From Calditerricola satsumensis (GTDB lineage Bacteria > Bacillota > Bacilli > Calditerricolales > Calditerricolaceae): DNA of 56,186 nucleotides. Positions 46,687 to 56,186 of the stretch are shown piece after piece. Made by a program: the position numbers and the translations under genes. The notes below the pieces were generated by a model. The model was not told the DNA's origin. It ran no database searches and saw nothing but the letters and a program-made list of their open reading frames with translations. The stretch lies in NCBI RefSeq assembly GCF_014646935.1, contig NZ_BMOF01000008.1, forward strand, positions 1 through 56,186. Direction: 5' to 3'. The stretch's first letter is position 1. Each line of letters begins with the position of its first letter.

Positions 46687-49600
46687 GTCAGGTCCTCTCC
46701 TTTGGCCATAAGCTCAGGCAAATCGTAGTTCACGCTGGTTGCGGCGAAGTCGGGCTCGTTGCGGAAGGGCCGGTGGATGTAGACCACGCGCTGGGTTCGC
46801 CCGTCGGCCACTTCCACCACGGCCAGCCAATAGGCGTCGGGGCGGTTGAGGGCGGTGAGGATTTCGTTCCGCGTCACCGTGACGGTCGGCGCACCGGCAA
46901 CGCGTCCCTTCACCTCGATGAAGCGGAGCGTCCCCGTCTGTCTGTCGCGCGATTCAATGTCGTAGCCGCGGCGGTCGGCCGACACGTCGCGCGGCTCGTG
47001 GCCCAGGGCGCGTTCCACCGCCATCACCGTTTCCATGGCGATGCGTTCCACCGTCCGGCGGTCGTCCGGTGATCCACCCTCGTGCGCGCCGGCGGTTTCC
47101 CCTTCATCGCGCAAAAGCCCCGCCGGAACGACCAGGGCCGCACCGAGGATCACCGGCGGGCGGGCGAAGAGCTGCGCTTCCCGGTCCAGCTCGGCCATGC
47201 GCCGCCTCAGGCGTTCCTCCAGCTCGTCGGCGCGGCGGCGGGCGTTTTCCGCGTTGAGGCGGGCGTTGGGCTTGCCCTCACGCTCCTGCATGCGCAACTC
47301 GGCGGCGCGCCGGTCCCAGTAGGCGATGGCCTCCAGCAGGCGCTGCCGGACTGCGCGGCGCGTTTTGGCCACCTGTTCCGTGCGCAGGGCCTCCACCTCG
47401 TGCATATGCTCCGGTACCAGTTGGCGGATGGCGTACTCCAGGGCCTGGTTCTCAACGGCCGCACGCGCCCACGTTTGCTGCTCGAGGAGCGGCTGGATGC
47501 GTGCCCGCTCGTCTTCCGTAAGCGGGCGCAGGTCGAGGTGCGGCGCATACCCGGCCGCGCGGGGTGTGCCATCGGGCGGAATTTCCACGAAAACCAGCCG
47601 CTTCGACACCACGCGATGCTCCCCGTTCGGCAGCACCGTTCCGTCGCAGATGGCGTGCTCCAGCATCACGAGCACGCGCATCTCTTGGCCGTTATCGTGT
47701 TCGTCCACCAGGATGGCCCCTTCCCGGAGGGCATCGCCATGCCGCTCAAGAATGAGGTCGACGACGGCATCGAGCAGCGGATGGCCGGGGCACAAAAACT
47801 CCGCGGCCGGTTTGCCGGGGATGTCCATGAGCGCCTTGTCAAAGCAGACACGGGCATAACGCGGCAGCACGGGTGTACCCCGGGAACGCTCGCGGGCACG
47901 GCGCAGCACGGCCGGCGGCACGGCGACAATCTCGTAGCGCCCCTTCTCCCGCTCGCGAATCTGCCCGCCAAGGTGGGCAAAGGCGTTGCGGAAAAAGGAG
48001 GCGATGAAATGCGGCTGCAGGCGGCGTGCAGCGGCGCGTTCCATCTCGTCGCGTACGCGCCGCAGGGTGTTCGGGTCCAGGAGCTCCCCGGTCAGGGCGT
48101 GCTCCTGCAGCAGCTTGGCCAGCCGCTCGCGGTCCAGTTCTTGGTCGACCACCTGGTGCAGCCGCGCGCGCACGTCGGGCCGCTCTCCATAGCGAATGGC
48201 TTCAATGAGCAGGTCGCGCAGCCGGTTGCCCTGAAAGAGCTTGCCCAGGATGTCGAAGACGGCCCCGCCGAGGGCCTTCCGTTCGGCCTCCAGCTTCCGC
48301 AGCAGGTGGGCGAGCACGTCCCCCTCCCGCGTCCCTTCGGCCACCAGGTTCCACAGGTGGCACACCTCGCGCTGGCCGATGCGGTGGATGCGCCCGAACC
48401 GCTGTTCGAGGCGGTTGGGATTCCAGGGCAGGTCGTAGTTGACCATGAGATGGGCAGCGCGGTGCAGGTTGATGCCCTCCCCCGCCGCGTCGGTGGCGAT
48501 GAGCACCACGGCGGCGGGGTCATGGCAAAACCGTTCCTGGGCTTCCTTCCGCTCCTCGCGCCGCATGCTGCCGTGGATGGTTACCACCGCCTCGTGCTGC
48601 CCGAGGAGATTGCGGATCTTCTCGGCGAGGTAGTGGAGCGTGTCGCGGTGCTCGGTGAAGATGACCAGCTTGCGCCGCTGGCCGCGCTCGTCGCGCATCC
48701 AGTGGGACGCCTCCCGGTTGGGATCGCCTTCAAGCAGCAGGGCCAGCTCTTCCCACTTGCGGTCGCGACCGCTTTGCCGCAGGCGGCGGGCCTTCTCCTC
48801 CAGCTCCCGCAAGACGGCGATTTCCGCTTCCAGTTCGGCCACGGTGCGCGCCGCGGTGGCCCGGTGGGCGATTTCCGCTTCCACTTCTTCATCATCGGGC
48901 AGATCATCCAGATCTTCAAGATCGTCCGGGGTTTCGACGGTTGACATTTGCAGCCAGTGCAGGTGCCCGTCGTGGGCTTTTCGCCGCACCTCCTGCAGCC
49001 AGCCTTCGAGCCGCTCCCGTCTGCGGCGCAGCGATTGGTAGATGGCCTCCGGCGATGACGCCAGGCGACGCTGCAAGATGGTGAGGGCCAGGCCCACCGT
49101 GCGGCGCTGGTTCTCGTGATCAGCAAGACGGTCAATGCGGTTCCACTGCTCACGCACGTAGGCGGTCACTGCCTGGTAGAGCTCGGCCTCTTCCGGCGAC
49201 AGCTGGTAGGTGACGGTGTAGGCTCGGCGCTCGGGAAAGAGCGGTTTGCCGTCGAAGGTGACCAGCTGTTCCTTTGTCAGGCGGCGCATGAGGTCGTCGA
49301 TGGGACCGAGCGTCGCGCCGCGGTACCGTCCCTCAAAGCGGTCGGGATCGAGCAGGGAGAGAAAGAGCTGGAAATCCTCTTCCTTGCCGTTGTGCGGCGT
49401 GGCGGTCATGAGCAGGAAATGGCGGGCGATGCGCGACAGGAGCTTGCCCAGCTTGAAGCGCTTTGTCTCCTTGATCTCGCTGCCAAAGCGCGTCGCCGCC
49501 ATCTTGTGGGCCTCGTCGACGATGACGAGGTCCCATTCCGTTTTGGCCAGCTTGGCCTGGGCCTCTCCATCGCGGCTGAGGTGATCGAGGCGGGCGATGA

Positions 49601-50201
49601 GCAGCGGCTGCTCTGCAAAGGGGTTGCCCGAGGGCGATTCGGCAAAGGACTGCCGGCAGAGCAGGGCAAAGCGCAGGTGGAACTTGCTCTCTAACTCATC
49701 TTGCCACTGCTCGACGAGGCTGCCCGGAGCCACGATCAGGCAGCGCTGCACCTCGCCGCGGAGCAATAGTTCCTTGATGAGGAGTCCGGCCATGATCGTC
49801 TTCCCCGCTCCGGGGTCGTCGGCCAACAGGAAGCGCAGCGGCTGGCGCTTGAGCATGATGCCGTAGACGGCGGCGATTTGGTGGGGCAGCGGTTCGATTA
49901 AGGAGGTATGTACGGCCAAAAGCGGGTCAAACAGGTGAGCCAGGCGGATGCGCAGGGCTTCCACAGCCAGGCGAAAGCGCGCGCCATCGGCCTGGAACGA
50001 CCACTGCGCGTCAGGCTGCACCGGTTCCAGTCGCTCGGCTTGATAGCGAAAGATGAGCCGATTGTCGATGCGGCCGCTGGGGTCTTTGTAGACCACTTCT
50101 ACTACGTCGGAGCCGTGGGATTGCACATCGATGAGGGTGACGACCTGATCCGGTACCAGTCCGCGAACGCGGATTCCGGGAGCCAACTCTTCCAGTCGCA
50201 T
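46665..50201 (-). CDS. SNF2/DEAD-like helicase with DUF3883 end, defence system
   Basis: 1178-aa helicase, first gene of the defence operon. Walker A is LADDPGAGKTIMAG (Lys134), Walker B the DEAH in VIVDEAHKMA (229-232). SNF2-type motifs V and VI are present as NYDLPWNPNRLEQRFGRIHRIGQ-like segments. The last about 130 residues carry DUF3883, with FIEVKGR as in PD-(D/E)xK nuclease-like folds. The chosen ATG at 50201 has GGTGG just upstream and starts the conserved MRLEELAPGIRVRG; the frame reaches 50255. Methylase overlap 22 bp. No clear sigma-A promoter was found in the 100 nt upstream. Confidence 0.88.
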
Positions 50202-50303
50202 CTTTCCACCTGCATCCGCCGGTTGTTGGACCATAAGCATGACAGTATTCGACACGGACGGAACAATTCCTTCTTTGCCGGTATCTCCATCGCAGTTGAA
50301 TGC

Positions 50304-50331
50304 AAAAAGGCGGCGCGTACGAAGCGCCGCC
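50304..50331 (-). terminator. Terminator of the 5-oxoproline operon
   Basis: On the minus strand GGCGGCGC (50331-50324) pairs with GCGCCGCC (50316-50309), then five T. It follows pcp and separates that operon from the defence genes. Confidence 0.9.
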
Positions 50332-50360
50332 GTCGGGGCGGTGTCATGGTCCCGTCACGC

Positions 50361-51023
50361 TCACCATTCCCGGCCTTCGCTGATCCGCCGTTCGGCCTCC
50401 GGTTCCTCGAGCTCCTGCTGGAAACAGGTGCGCACGGCGATTTCCAGGGCCTTCACCACCGTCTCAAGCGCCATGCTGGGGGCGCCGGGATGGCGCGCCG
50501 CCTGCTCGGGCAAGTACGGAATGTGGAGAAAGCCGCCGCGTATGGAAGGGTATTGGGTGGCTAGGAGATGGGCCAACCCGTAAAACAGTTGGTTGCACAC
50601 GAAGGTACCGGCGGAATAGGAAACGGTCGCCGGGATGCCCGCGGCGCGCAGGTTGTGCACAATCGCTTTCACGGGCAACGTCGACCAGTACGCAACGGGT
50701 CCGTCGGGCACGACCGGTACGTCGACGGGCTGGTTCCCCTCGTTGTCCGGGATGCGGGCGTCGATGAGGTTCAGGGCCACGCGCTCGACACGGATGTCGC
50801 TGGCGCCGCCGGCCTGCCCGACACAAATGACCACCTGTGGTTGGACCGTCTCAATGGCATGGGCCAGAACATCAACCGAACGGCGGAATACCGTCGGAAT
50901 TTTCCACGCGACGATCTGTACCCCGTCAATGGTCTGTCTATCAAGCTGGCTGACCGCCTCGTAGGACGGGTTGATCGGCTCCCCGCCAAAAGGGTCAAAC
51001 CCCGTCAACAAGGCTTTGGGCAT
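50361..51023 (-). CDS. pcp: Pyrrolidone-carboxylate peptidase
   Basis: Removes N-terminal pyroglutamate (5-oxoproline) from peptides. Cysteine-peptidase C15 motifs are visible: LLTGFDPFGGEPINPS at the start, IPDNEGNQP, the catalytic Cys in YSAGTFVCNQLFYG and the His in GGFLHIPYLPEQA. About 220 aa. ATG at 51023 with GAGGTG upstream; the longer frame to 51071 is less likely. It ends the operon with pxpA and pxpC, whose products use the released 5-oxoproline. Confidence 0.95.
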   Translation of the reverse strand: MPKALLTGFDPFGGEPINPSYEAVSQLDRQTIDGVQIVAWKIPTVFRRSVDVLAHAIETVQPQVVICVGQAGGASDIRVERVALNLIDARIPDNEGNQPVDVPVVPDGPVAYWSTLPVKAIVHNLRAAGIPATVSYSAGTFVCNQLFYGLAHLLATQYPSIRGGFLHIPYLPEQAARHPGAPSMALETVVKALEIAVRTCFQQELEEPEAERRISEGREW

Positions 51024-51085
51024 GGTGCACCTCACCTCGCACGCCAGTGACGTGATCGCATTCGCGGTCATTCAGAGCGGAATGG

Positions 51086-52729
51086 TCACCGTTCCAACCA
51101 GGCACGGGAATAATCCGTTTCGTAAATGATGTTGCGGATCGCGCCGCGCACATGCGGTTTCTCCATATACACGCGGGTATAGAAGTAGATAGGGATAATG
51201 GGCATCTCCTCCATGAGCAGCTTTTCCGCTTCTTGCAGAGCACGAATGCGCTTGGCAGGGTCTGCCGTTGACTGCGCTTCGGCAATCAGCCGATCATAGC
51301 GCGCATTGGACCAGCCCGTATGGTTGTTTCCGCCATCCGTGACAAACAGGTCGAGGAAGGTCATCGCATCCAGGTATTCGCCCACCCAGCCCAGACGTCC
51401 GATTTGAAAGTTTCCTTGATCCAGAGATGCCAAGTACACCTTCCATTCCTCATTGGCCAACTTAATGTCCACGCCGAGATGCTGTTTCCACATTTGCTGA
51501 ATGGCTTCGGCCACCTTTTGATGTCCTTGACCGGTGTTGAACTTGTACGTGAGCGGCGGGAGCTTGGTTAGTCCCAGTTCGCGCAGTCCTTCTTGGAGCA
51601 GCGCCTTTGCCGCTTCCACATCCCCATCCTTGAGCAAGTCCCCTTGCTCGGCGCGGAAATCTCCGTTCAGGCCCGGCGCTCCGGGAGGAACCATGCCCGT
51701 TGCGGGGATTTGCCCGCCCTGCAGTACGGTTTCCACCAGGGCCCGTCGGTCGATGGCCAGGGCGAGGGCTTTGCGGATCTTGGGGTTTTTCAGAACGGGA
51801 TCCCGTGTGTTGAGGACCAAATAGTACGTGGCGAACATGGGCTTGGCTTTCGCTTTGCCGGCGTCGAGAAGCTCCTTCGTCAGTTCCAGAGGTGGCGTCG
51901 CAACGTCCAATTGGCCGGTTTCAAACATCTGGTATTCCGTGTTTTCATCATTGACCATGGCCATGTGGATGGCATCGAGTTTCACTTCGTCCTTAGCCCA
52001 GTAATGCGAGTTTTTCTTCAGCACGATGTGCGAATCGTGGATCCATTCTGCCAATTGGAAGGGGCCGTTCCCCACAAAGGTGGCCGCCTCTTTGTACCAG
52101 TTGGGATTGGCTTCGTCCACGTGTTTGGGGATCGGCAGCAGGGCTTGGTGCGATGTCAGGTTCAGGAAATGGGGTACGGGATGCTCAAAGGTGACCTGCA
52201 GGGTGTAATCATCTAAGGCGCGGATGCCCACGTCTTCGGCCTGGGCCTTTCCTTCGTTAAACGCTTTGGCGTTTTTGACAGGATACAAATGGTAGGCAAT
52301 ATTGGAGGCCGTTTTGGGATCCAGCATCTTCAACCAGGAATACACGAAATCGTGAGCCGTAACGGGCTGGCCGTCGCTCCACTCGGCCGTTTTTCTTAGG
52401 AAAAAGGTATACGTCATCCCGTCGTCCGACACCTGCCAACTGGTGGCCATGCCTGGACGCACCTGACCGTTCTCACCTAAGCGGGTCAGACCCTCCAGAA
52501 CATGGTACAGCACCAGCCCCGAGGTGGTGTCGGTGGCCAGCGCGGGATACAGCACCGGCGGTTCGCTACGCAGGTTGACGTGCAGTTCCTGGGAAGGTTG
52601 GGTCGCTGTTGACGCACTGTCCTCCTGATGGGTTTCTTTGCCCACCGGTGTGTTTTGGCACCCGACAGCCACCCAGAACATGCACACGAAGAGCAATCCC
52701 CATGCGACCAGGCGGTTGATTTTGGACAT
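51086..52729 (-). CDS. OppA/DppA-type peptide-binding lipoprotein
   Basis: Extracellular solute-binding protein family 5, 547 aa. The signal peptide ends in the lipobox VAVGC at Cys24. SBP_bac_5 motifs include LATDTTSGLVLYHVLEGL, WSDGQPVTAHDFVYSWLKMLDP and VGNGPFQLAEW. GGAGGTG lies before the ATG. No permease or ATPase genes accompany it, so it must use transporter subunits coded elsewhere. Its place between the DUF1445 gene and pcp points to import of pyroglutamyl or other peptides (inference). Confidence 0.92.
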   Translation of the reverse strand: MSKINRLVAWGLLFVCMFWVAVGCQNTPVGKETHQEDSASTATQPSQELHVNLRSEPPVLYPALATDTTSGLVLYHVLEGLTRLGENGQVRPGMATSWQVSDDGMTYTFFLRKTAEWSDGQPVTAHDFVYSWLKMLDPKTASNIAYHLYPVKNAKAFNEGKAQAEDVGIRALDDYTLQVTFEHPVPHFLNLTSHQALLPIPKHVDEANPNWYKEAATFVGNGPFQLAEWIHDSHIVLKKNSHYWAKDEVKLDAIHMAMVNDENTEYQMFETGQLDVATPPLELTKELLDAGKAKAKPMFATYYLVLNTRDPVLKNPKIRKALALAIDRRALVETVLQGGQIPATGMVPPGAPGLNGDFRAEQGDLLKDGDVEAAKALLQEGLRELGLTKLPPLTYKFNTGQGHQKVAEAIQQMWKQHLGVDIKLANEEWKVYLASLDQGNFQIGRLGWVGEYLDAMTFLDLFVTDGGNNHTGWSNARYDRLIAEAQSTADPAKRIRALQEAEKLLMEEMPIIPIYFYTRVYMEKPHVRGAIRNIIYETDYSRAWLER

Positions 52730-52752
52730 GGGGCAACACCTCCACGAAAAGT

Positions 52753-53553
52753 TTATTTGAGTCCTTCCCCTACCAAGTCCTCGCCCCGCAAATCGGTGAT
52801 GAACATGTGTCCGGGCGCATGCGTGATCATCAGGTCGAGCTTGGCCGCCATGGCCACCGCCTGGGGCGTCACGCCGCAGGCCCAGAAGACGGGAATCTCC
52901 CCTTCCCGAATGGTGATTGGGTCGCCAAAGTCCGGACGGGACAGATCCTGGATGCCGATCGCCTCCAGGGCACCGATGTGCACCGGCGCGCCGTGAGCGG
53001 CCGGAAAGCGGGCCGTCACCTGCACGGCGCGGGCGACATCCCTGGCTGGAATGGGCCGCATGCTGACCACCATCGGCCCTTCGAAGCGTCCGGCTTTATG
53101 GCAAAGGATGGTCGTGCGGTACATGGGCACGTTTTTCCCCTCCTCCAGATGGCGCACGGGAATTCCGGCGTCCAGGAGCGCCTTTTCAAATGTGAAGCTG
53201 CACCCCAACAGAAAGGCGACGAAGTCGTCTTGCCAATGGGACAAGAGATCCGTTGTCTCCTCCACCAGCTCGCCGTTGCGGTAAATGCGATACTTCGGGA
53301 CGTCGGTACGCAGGTCGGCCGTCGGGGCGACTCGCGCGGGATGCGGCGAGCCGGGATCGGTGACGTCAAGCACGGGACATGGCTTCGGGTTGCGCTGGCA
53401 GAAGAGCAAGAAGTCAAAGGCCCATTCTTTTCGCAGCACCACCAAATTGGCTTGCACGAACCCGTTCGCCACGCCGGCCGTGGGGCGAACTCATTCCCCA
53501 CGGCGAATCATTGCCCGCGCCTCGGCGGGCGTAAGTCTGGCCATGTCGCGCAT
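52753..53553 (-). pseudogene. ycsI: DUF1445 (D-glutamate cyclase family, YcsI) gene with in-frame TGA
   Basis: Family of B. subtilis YcsI (putative hydro-lyase / D-glutamate cyclase family). The full frame starts at ATG 53553, behind GAGGAGGAAG, with MRDMARLTPAEARAMIRRGE. It then meets TGA (53493-53491) exactly where family members have Trp, and goes on with [19 protein letters not shown] and the rest without further error: [35 protein letters not shown] and [11 protein letters not shown]. So one TGG-to-TGA change splits an otherwise perfect 266-codon gene. A GTG at 53472 could give a 239-aa product lacking the first 27 residues. It lies 15 nt after the NRAMP-like gene. Confidence 0.85.
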
Positions 53554-53568
53554 GTCTCTTCCTCCTCT

Positions 53569-54762
53569 CTATTGCAACAATTTCGAAATCTCTGCGATCA
53601 GTGTTTTCACACCCAGATAGGCCATGGCGATGACGACCAGTCCCCCGAACACGGTCATCCACAGTGGATGCCGGTATGCGCCAACGATGCGCTGCTGGTA
53701 CGCGGCCACCAGGATCACGCTCAAGGCGAGGGGCAGAATCAGCCCGTTCAGGGCGCCGACGAGAATGAGCACCTTCACCGGCCGGCCGACGGCGACAAAC
53801 ACGAGCGTGGAAATGAGAATGAAGGCGATGATAACCCACCGGTGATGCCGGTCGAGGCTGCGATGAAAGCTGCGCAGGAACGACACCGATGTATAGGCAG
53901 CCCCGACAATGGAGGTCGCCGCCGCGGCCCACATGACCATCCCGAACAGCTTGTACCCGATGGTTCCGGCAGCGTGCTGGAAGACCGAGGCCGGCGGGTT
54001 GTCCGGGTTCAAGGCCAGCCCCTGAGCGACGACGCCGAGGGCGGCCAGGAACAGGATCACCCGCATCACCGAGGCGATCAGGATGCCCGAGACGGCGCTG
54101 CGCGTCACCTGTGGAAGCGCGTCCGGTCCGCGCAGTCCGGCGTCGAGGAGCCGGTGGCCGCCGGCAAAGGTGATGTAGCCGCCGACGGTGCCGCCGACCA
54201 GCGTGACAATGGCCAGCGCATCCACGGTGTCGGGCCAGAAGGTTTTCACCACCGCCTCGCCGACGGGCGGTCCCGAGACGACGGCCACGTACAGCGTCAG
54301 GGCGATCATGACAAAGCCCATGATTTGGGCGAAGCGGTCCATCGCCTTGCCCGCCTCGCGGACGAGAAAGATGCCGATCGCAATCAGGGCGCTGATGACG
54401 GCTCCCGTTTTCACGTCCAGCCCTAAGAGCACGTTGACGCCCAGCCCAGCTCCAGCCACGTTGCCGATGTTGAAGGCCAGGCCGCCCATGGCGATCAGCG
54501 CGGCGAGGATGTAGCCCAACCCGGGCAACACGTCGTTGGCGATGTCCTGGGCCCGCTTTTCCGATACGGCGATGACCCGCCAGATGTTCAGCTGGGCCCC
54601 GATGTCGAGGAGGATGGACATCAAGATGACAAAGCCGAAGCTGGCCCCGAGCTTTTCCGTGAACACGGTGGTCTGCGTGAGGAAGCCCGGCCCGATGGCC
54701 GACGTGGCCATCAGGAACGCCGCTCCGAGCAGGAGACCCCAATTGCGCGTCATCGTTGCCAT
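53569..54762 (-). CDS. ycsG: NRAMP-related transporter (YcsG-like)
   Basis: 397-aa membrane protein with about 11 predicted helices, of the NRAMP superfamily branch of B. subtilis YcsG. The first helix reads ATSAIGPGFLTQTT, whereas metal-transporting NRAMPs have DPGN there, so classical manganese transport is unlikely. The helix-6-like segment is TLVGGTVGGYITFAGGHR. In B. subtilis ycsG sits with ycsF, ycsI, kipI and kipA, the same group as here. Carriage of 5-oxoproline or a related compound is a context-based inference. Confidence 0.85.
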   Translation of the reverse strand: MATMTRNWGLLLGAAFLMATSAIGPGFLTQTTVFTEKLGASFGFVILMSILLDIGAQLNIWRVIAVSEKRAQDIANDVLPGLGYILAALIAMGGLAFNIGNVAGAGLGVNVLLGLDVKTGAVISALIAIGIFLVREAGKAMDRFAQIMGFVMIALTLYVAVVSGPPVGEAVVKTFWPDTVDALAIVTLVGGTVGGYITFAGGHRLLDAGLRGPDALPQVTRSAVSGILIASVMRVILFLAALGVVAQGLALNPDNPPASVFQHAAGTIGYKLFGMVMWAAAATSIVGAAYTSVSFLRSFHRSLDRHHRWVIIAFILISTLVFVAVGRPVKVLILVGALNGLILPLALSVILVAAYQQRIVGAYRHPLWMTVFGGLVVIAMAYLGVKTLIAEISKLLQ

Positions 54763-54864
54763 GCGCCCCCTTTTGTTGCGTGCATTCCATGTGTGTTGCG
54801 ATGCTTGCGACGGTGCCCTGCTTCTGTCGTCTGCCGGTTGCTGCCCGTGTCTGCTCGTCCCTCT

Positions 54865-55629
54865 TTACTTGGCTCCCACCGCCTTCACCGTGATCCCTTC
54901 CGCGGTGAGACGCGCGCGAATCGCGCGGGCGAATTCCACCGCGCGCTCACCGTCGCCGTGGAGGCAGACCGTGTCGGCGCGCACGGCAACGTCCGGGCCC
55001 TGGAGGGAGCGTACCTTCCCTTCTTTTACCAGGCGGACGACTTGCTCCGCCGCCACTTCGGGGTCGAGGATCAGCGCGCCGGGCGTCCGCCGCGGGGTGA
55101 GCGAGCCGTCCGCCTGGTACGTGCGGTCGGCGAAGGCCTCGGCGGCGACGCGCAGGCCGGTGCGCTGTCCGGCGCGGACAAGTTCGCTTCCGGCCAGGCC
55201 AAAGAGGATCAGGTCGGGATCGACGCGGTACACCGCCTCGGCGATGGCCTCGGCGAGGGCGCGGTCCTTGGCCGCCATGTTGTAGAGGGCGCCGTGCGGC
55301 TTGACGTGCTGGAGGCGTCCGCCTTCCGCCTTCACGAAGGCGGCCAGGGCGCCGACCTGGTAGACCACCAGGTCGTAGGCCTCCTCGGGCGTGACGGCGA
55401 GATTCCGCCGCCCGAACCCGACGAGGTCGGGTAGCCCGGGATGCGCCCCCACGGCGACGCCGCGGTCGAGGGCCATCCGCACCGTCCGGCGCATCGTCGA
55501 CGGGTCGCCGGCGTGAAAGCCGCAGGCGATGTTGGCCGAGGTGATGTAGGGCAGCACGGCCTCGTCGTCGCCGAGGCGCCAGATGCCGAAGCTTTCCCCC
55601 ATGTCGCAGTTGAGGTCGATGCGCAGCAT
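54865..55629 (-). CDS. pxpA: 5-oxoprolinase subunit A (LamB/YcsF family)
   Basis: PxpA works with PxpB and PxpC in ATP-dependent cleavage of 5-oxoproline to glutamate. The family start [13 protein letters not shown], the [16 protein letters not shown] motif, the GAHPGLPD segment and [11 protein letters not shown] are all present. About 254 aa. Two close ATGs: the second (55629) has AAGGAGGA at proper distance. 30 nt after pxpC. Subunit B (pxpB/kipI) is not in the window and would be expected beyond its right edge. Confidence 0.95.
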   Translation of the reverse strand: MLRIDLNCDMGESFGIWRLGDDEAVLPYITSANIACGFHAGDPSTMRRTVRMALDRGVAVGAHPGLPDLVGFGRRNLAVTPEEAYDLVVYQVGALAAFVKAEGGRLQHVKPHGALYNMAAKDRALAEAIAEAVYRVDPDLILFGLAGSELVRAGQRTGLRVAAEAFADRTYQADGSLTPRRTPGALILDPEVAAEQVVRLVKEGKVRSLQGPDVAVRADTVCLHGDGERAVEFARAIRARLTAEGITVKAVGAK

Positions 55630-55659
55630 CGGCATTCCTCCTTTTTGGTACTGCCGGGT

Positions 55660-56186
55660 TTACGGCGCGCCTTCCGCCAGCCGCCGGAAGATGGCCGCCC
55701 GCAGCCGCCGCAAGAGCTGTTCGCGGCGCGCCAGGAGCGCCTGGGCCTCGCCCAGGGACACCTCGCGGAAGCGCACCGTAGCCCCCGGCGGCATTTGGGC
55801 CAGCACGGGCAGGTCGACGGTGGCCACGCAGGCGATCCGCGGGTAGCCGCCGACGGTTTGCCGGTCGGCGAGGAGGACGATGGGCTGGCCGTCGGGCGGC
55901 ACCTGCACCGTGCCGGCGCTGACCCCTTCCGAGACGAGCTCGATCGGCTCCCGCAGCGCCAGGGCCGGGCCGGCCAGGCGATAGCCCATGCGGTCTGATT
56001 GCGGCGTGACGCGAAAGGGCCGCGCGAAGAAGGCCGCCTGCGCCGCGGGCGAAAAGGCGTCGAACTCGGGGCCGCGCAGGGCGCGCACCGTCGGCTGGGC
56101 CGCGTAGGCGGGAAAGGCGCGGGGGCTGACGCGCCACGGCACCGACGCCAGCGGACGGCGGCCGAGCCGGCCGGACAGGGCGGCCA
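55660..56186 (-). CDS. pxpC: 5-oxoprolinase subunit C (KipA), C-terminal part
   Basis: The biotin-dependent carboxylase-like subunit of 5-oxoprolinase, cut by the end of the window. The frame is open to base 56186 and reads GRLGRRPLASVPWRV into YAAQPTVRALRGPEFDAF, followed by RVTPQSDRMGYRLAGPAL, SEGVSAGTVQVPPDGQPIVLLADRQTVGGYPRIACV, the KipA/PxpC signature. About 175 of about 330 residues are visible. The internal GTG at 56142 is not the real start. It precedes pxpA on the same strand. Confidence 0.93.
   Translation of the reverse strand, partial: AALSGRLGRRPLASVPWRVSPRAFPAYAAQPTVRALRGPEFDAFSPAAQAAFFARPFRVTPQSDRMGYRLAGPALALREPIELVSEGVSAGTVQVPPDGQPIVLLADRQTVGGYPRIACVATVDLPVLAQMPPGATVRFREVSLGEAQALLARREQLLRRLRAAIFRRLAEGAP

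Noticed and set aside
53491-53493. Selenocysteine or reassigned TGA in the DUF1445 gene
   Set aside because: TGA is used as normal stop by other genes here (for example korB), no SECIS-like structure is evident, and the family has Trp at this site.
53569-54762. Manganese or iron NRAMP transporter
   Set aside because: The DPGN metal-binding motif is replaced by GPGF; context favours the YcsG branch with a non-metal substrate.

Overview
This window looks like a chromosomal segment of a high-GC, endospore-forming member of the Bacillales. The evidence is the B. subtilis-like order of core genes (rny-ymdB-spoVS, tdh-kbl, lexA next to yneB, glnA-glnR-ynbB-hflX-spoVK-hfq-miaA-mutL-mutS-cotE-ricA-miaB) and sporulation genes carrying sporulation-type promoters. 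GC content and gene set would fit a thermophilic lineage such as Calditerricola or its relatives, but that placement is a guess.

Layout: 1-10.4 kb (+) holds rny, ymdB, spoVS, an M19 dipeptidase, korA/korB (2-oxoacid:ferredoxin oxidoreductase), a metallo-beta-lactamase-fold hydrolase, tdh-kbl (threonine catabolism) and an N-terminally short DinB-family gene. 10.4-12.2 kb is a junkyard: a multiply frameshifted lactate-permease remnant, then a compact IS200/IS605-like element that encodes an IsrB-type RuvC nuclease (PLMP and RuvC but no HNH) with a structured upstream region expected to be its omega-RNA. 12.2-17.6 kb has a TVP38-family membrane protein, csoR with its operator, a DacF-type carboxypeptidase, a phosphotransferase remnant, the yneB / small ORF / lexA SOS locus and a DUF456 protein. 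17.7-36.3 kb (-) is the conserved nitrogen, translation-fidelity, repair and spore-coat block. It has an unusual pair of tandem glutamine synthetases (GSI-alpha plus GSI-beta) and a two-domain predicted amidoligase between cotE and mutS.

36.4-39.3 kb (-) carries an acyl-CoA synthetase broken by one extra base, an enoyl-CoA hydratase-like protein and a coupled unknown gene. 39.5-50.2 kb (-) is an anti-phage-type island: an SNF2 helicase with a DUF3883 nuclease-like end, a DUF1156 adenine methylase and a HEPN-DUF499 ATPase. This matches the helicase-methylase-ATPase (Hma, DISARM-like) architecture and is followed by an extra zinc-ribbon/bacterial-PH-like gene. 50.3-56.2 kb (-) reads as a 5-oxoproline locus: pxpC (cut by the window edge), pxpA, an NRAMP-like transporter, a DUF1445 gene interrupted by an in-frame TGA, an OppA-like lipoprotein and pcp.

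The genes most worth attention are the IsrB element with its SD-masking hairpin, the Hma-like island with its fourth gene and its mosaic methylase, the cotE-linked amidoligase and the 5-oxoproline operon. No rRNA, tRNA or CRISPR array was seen.
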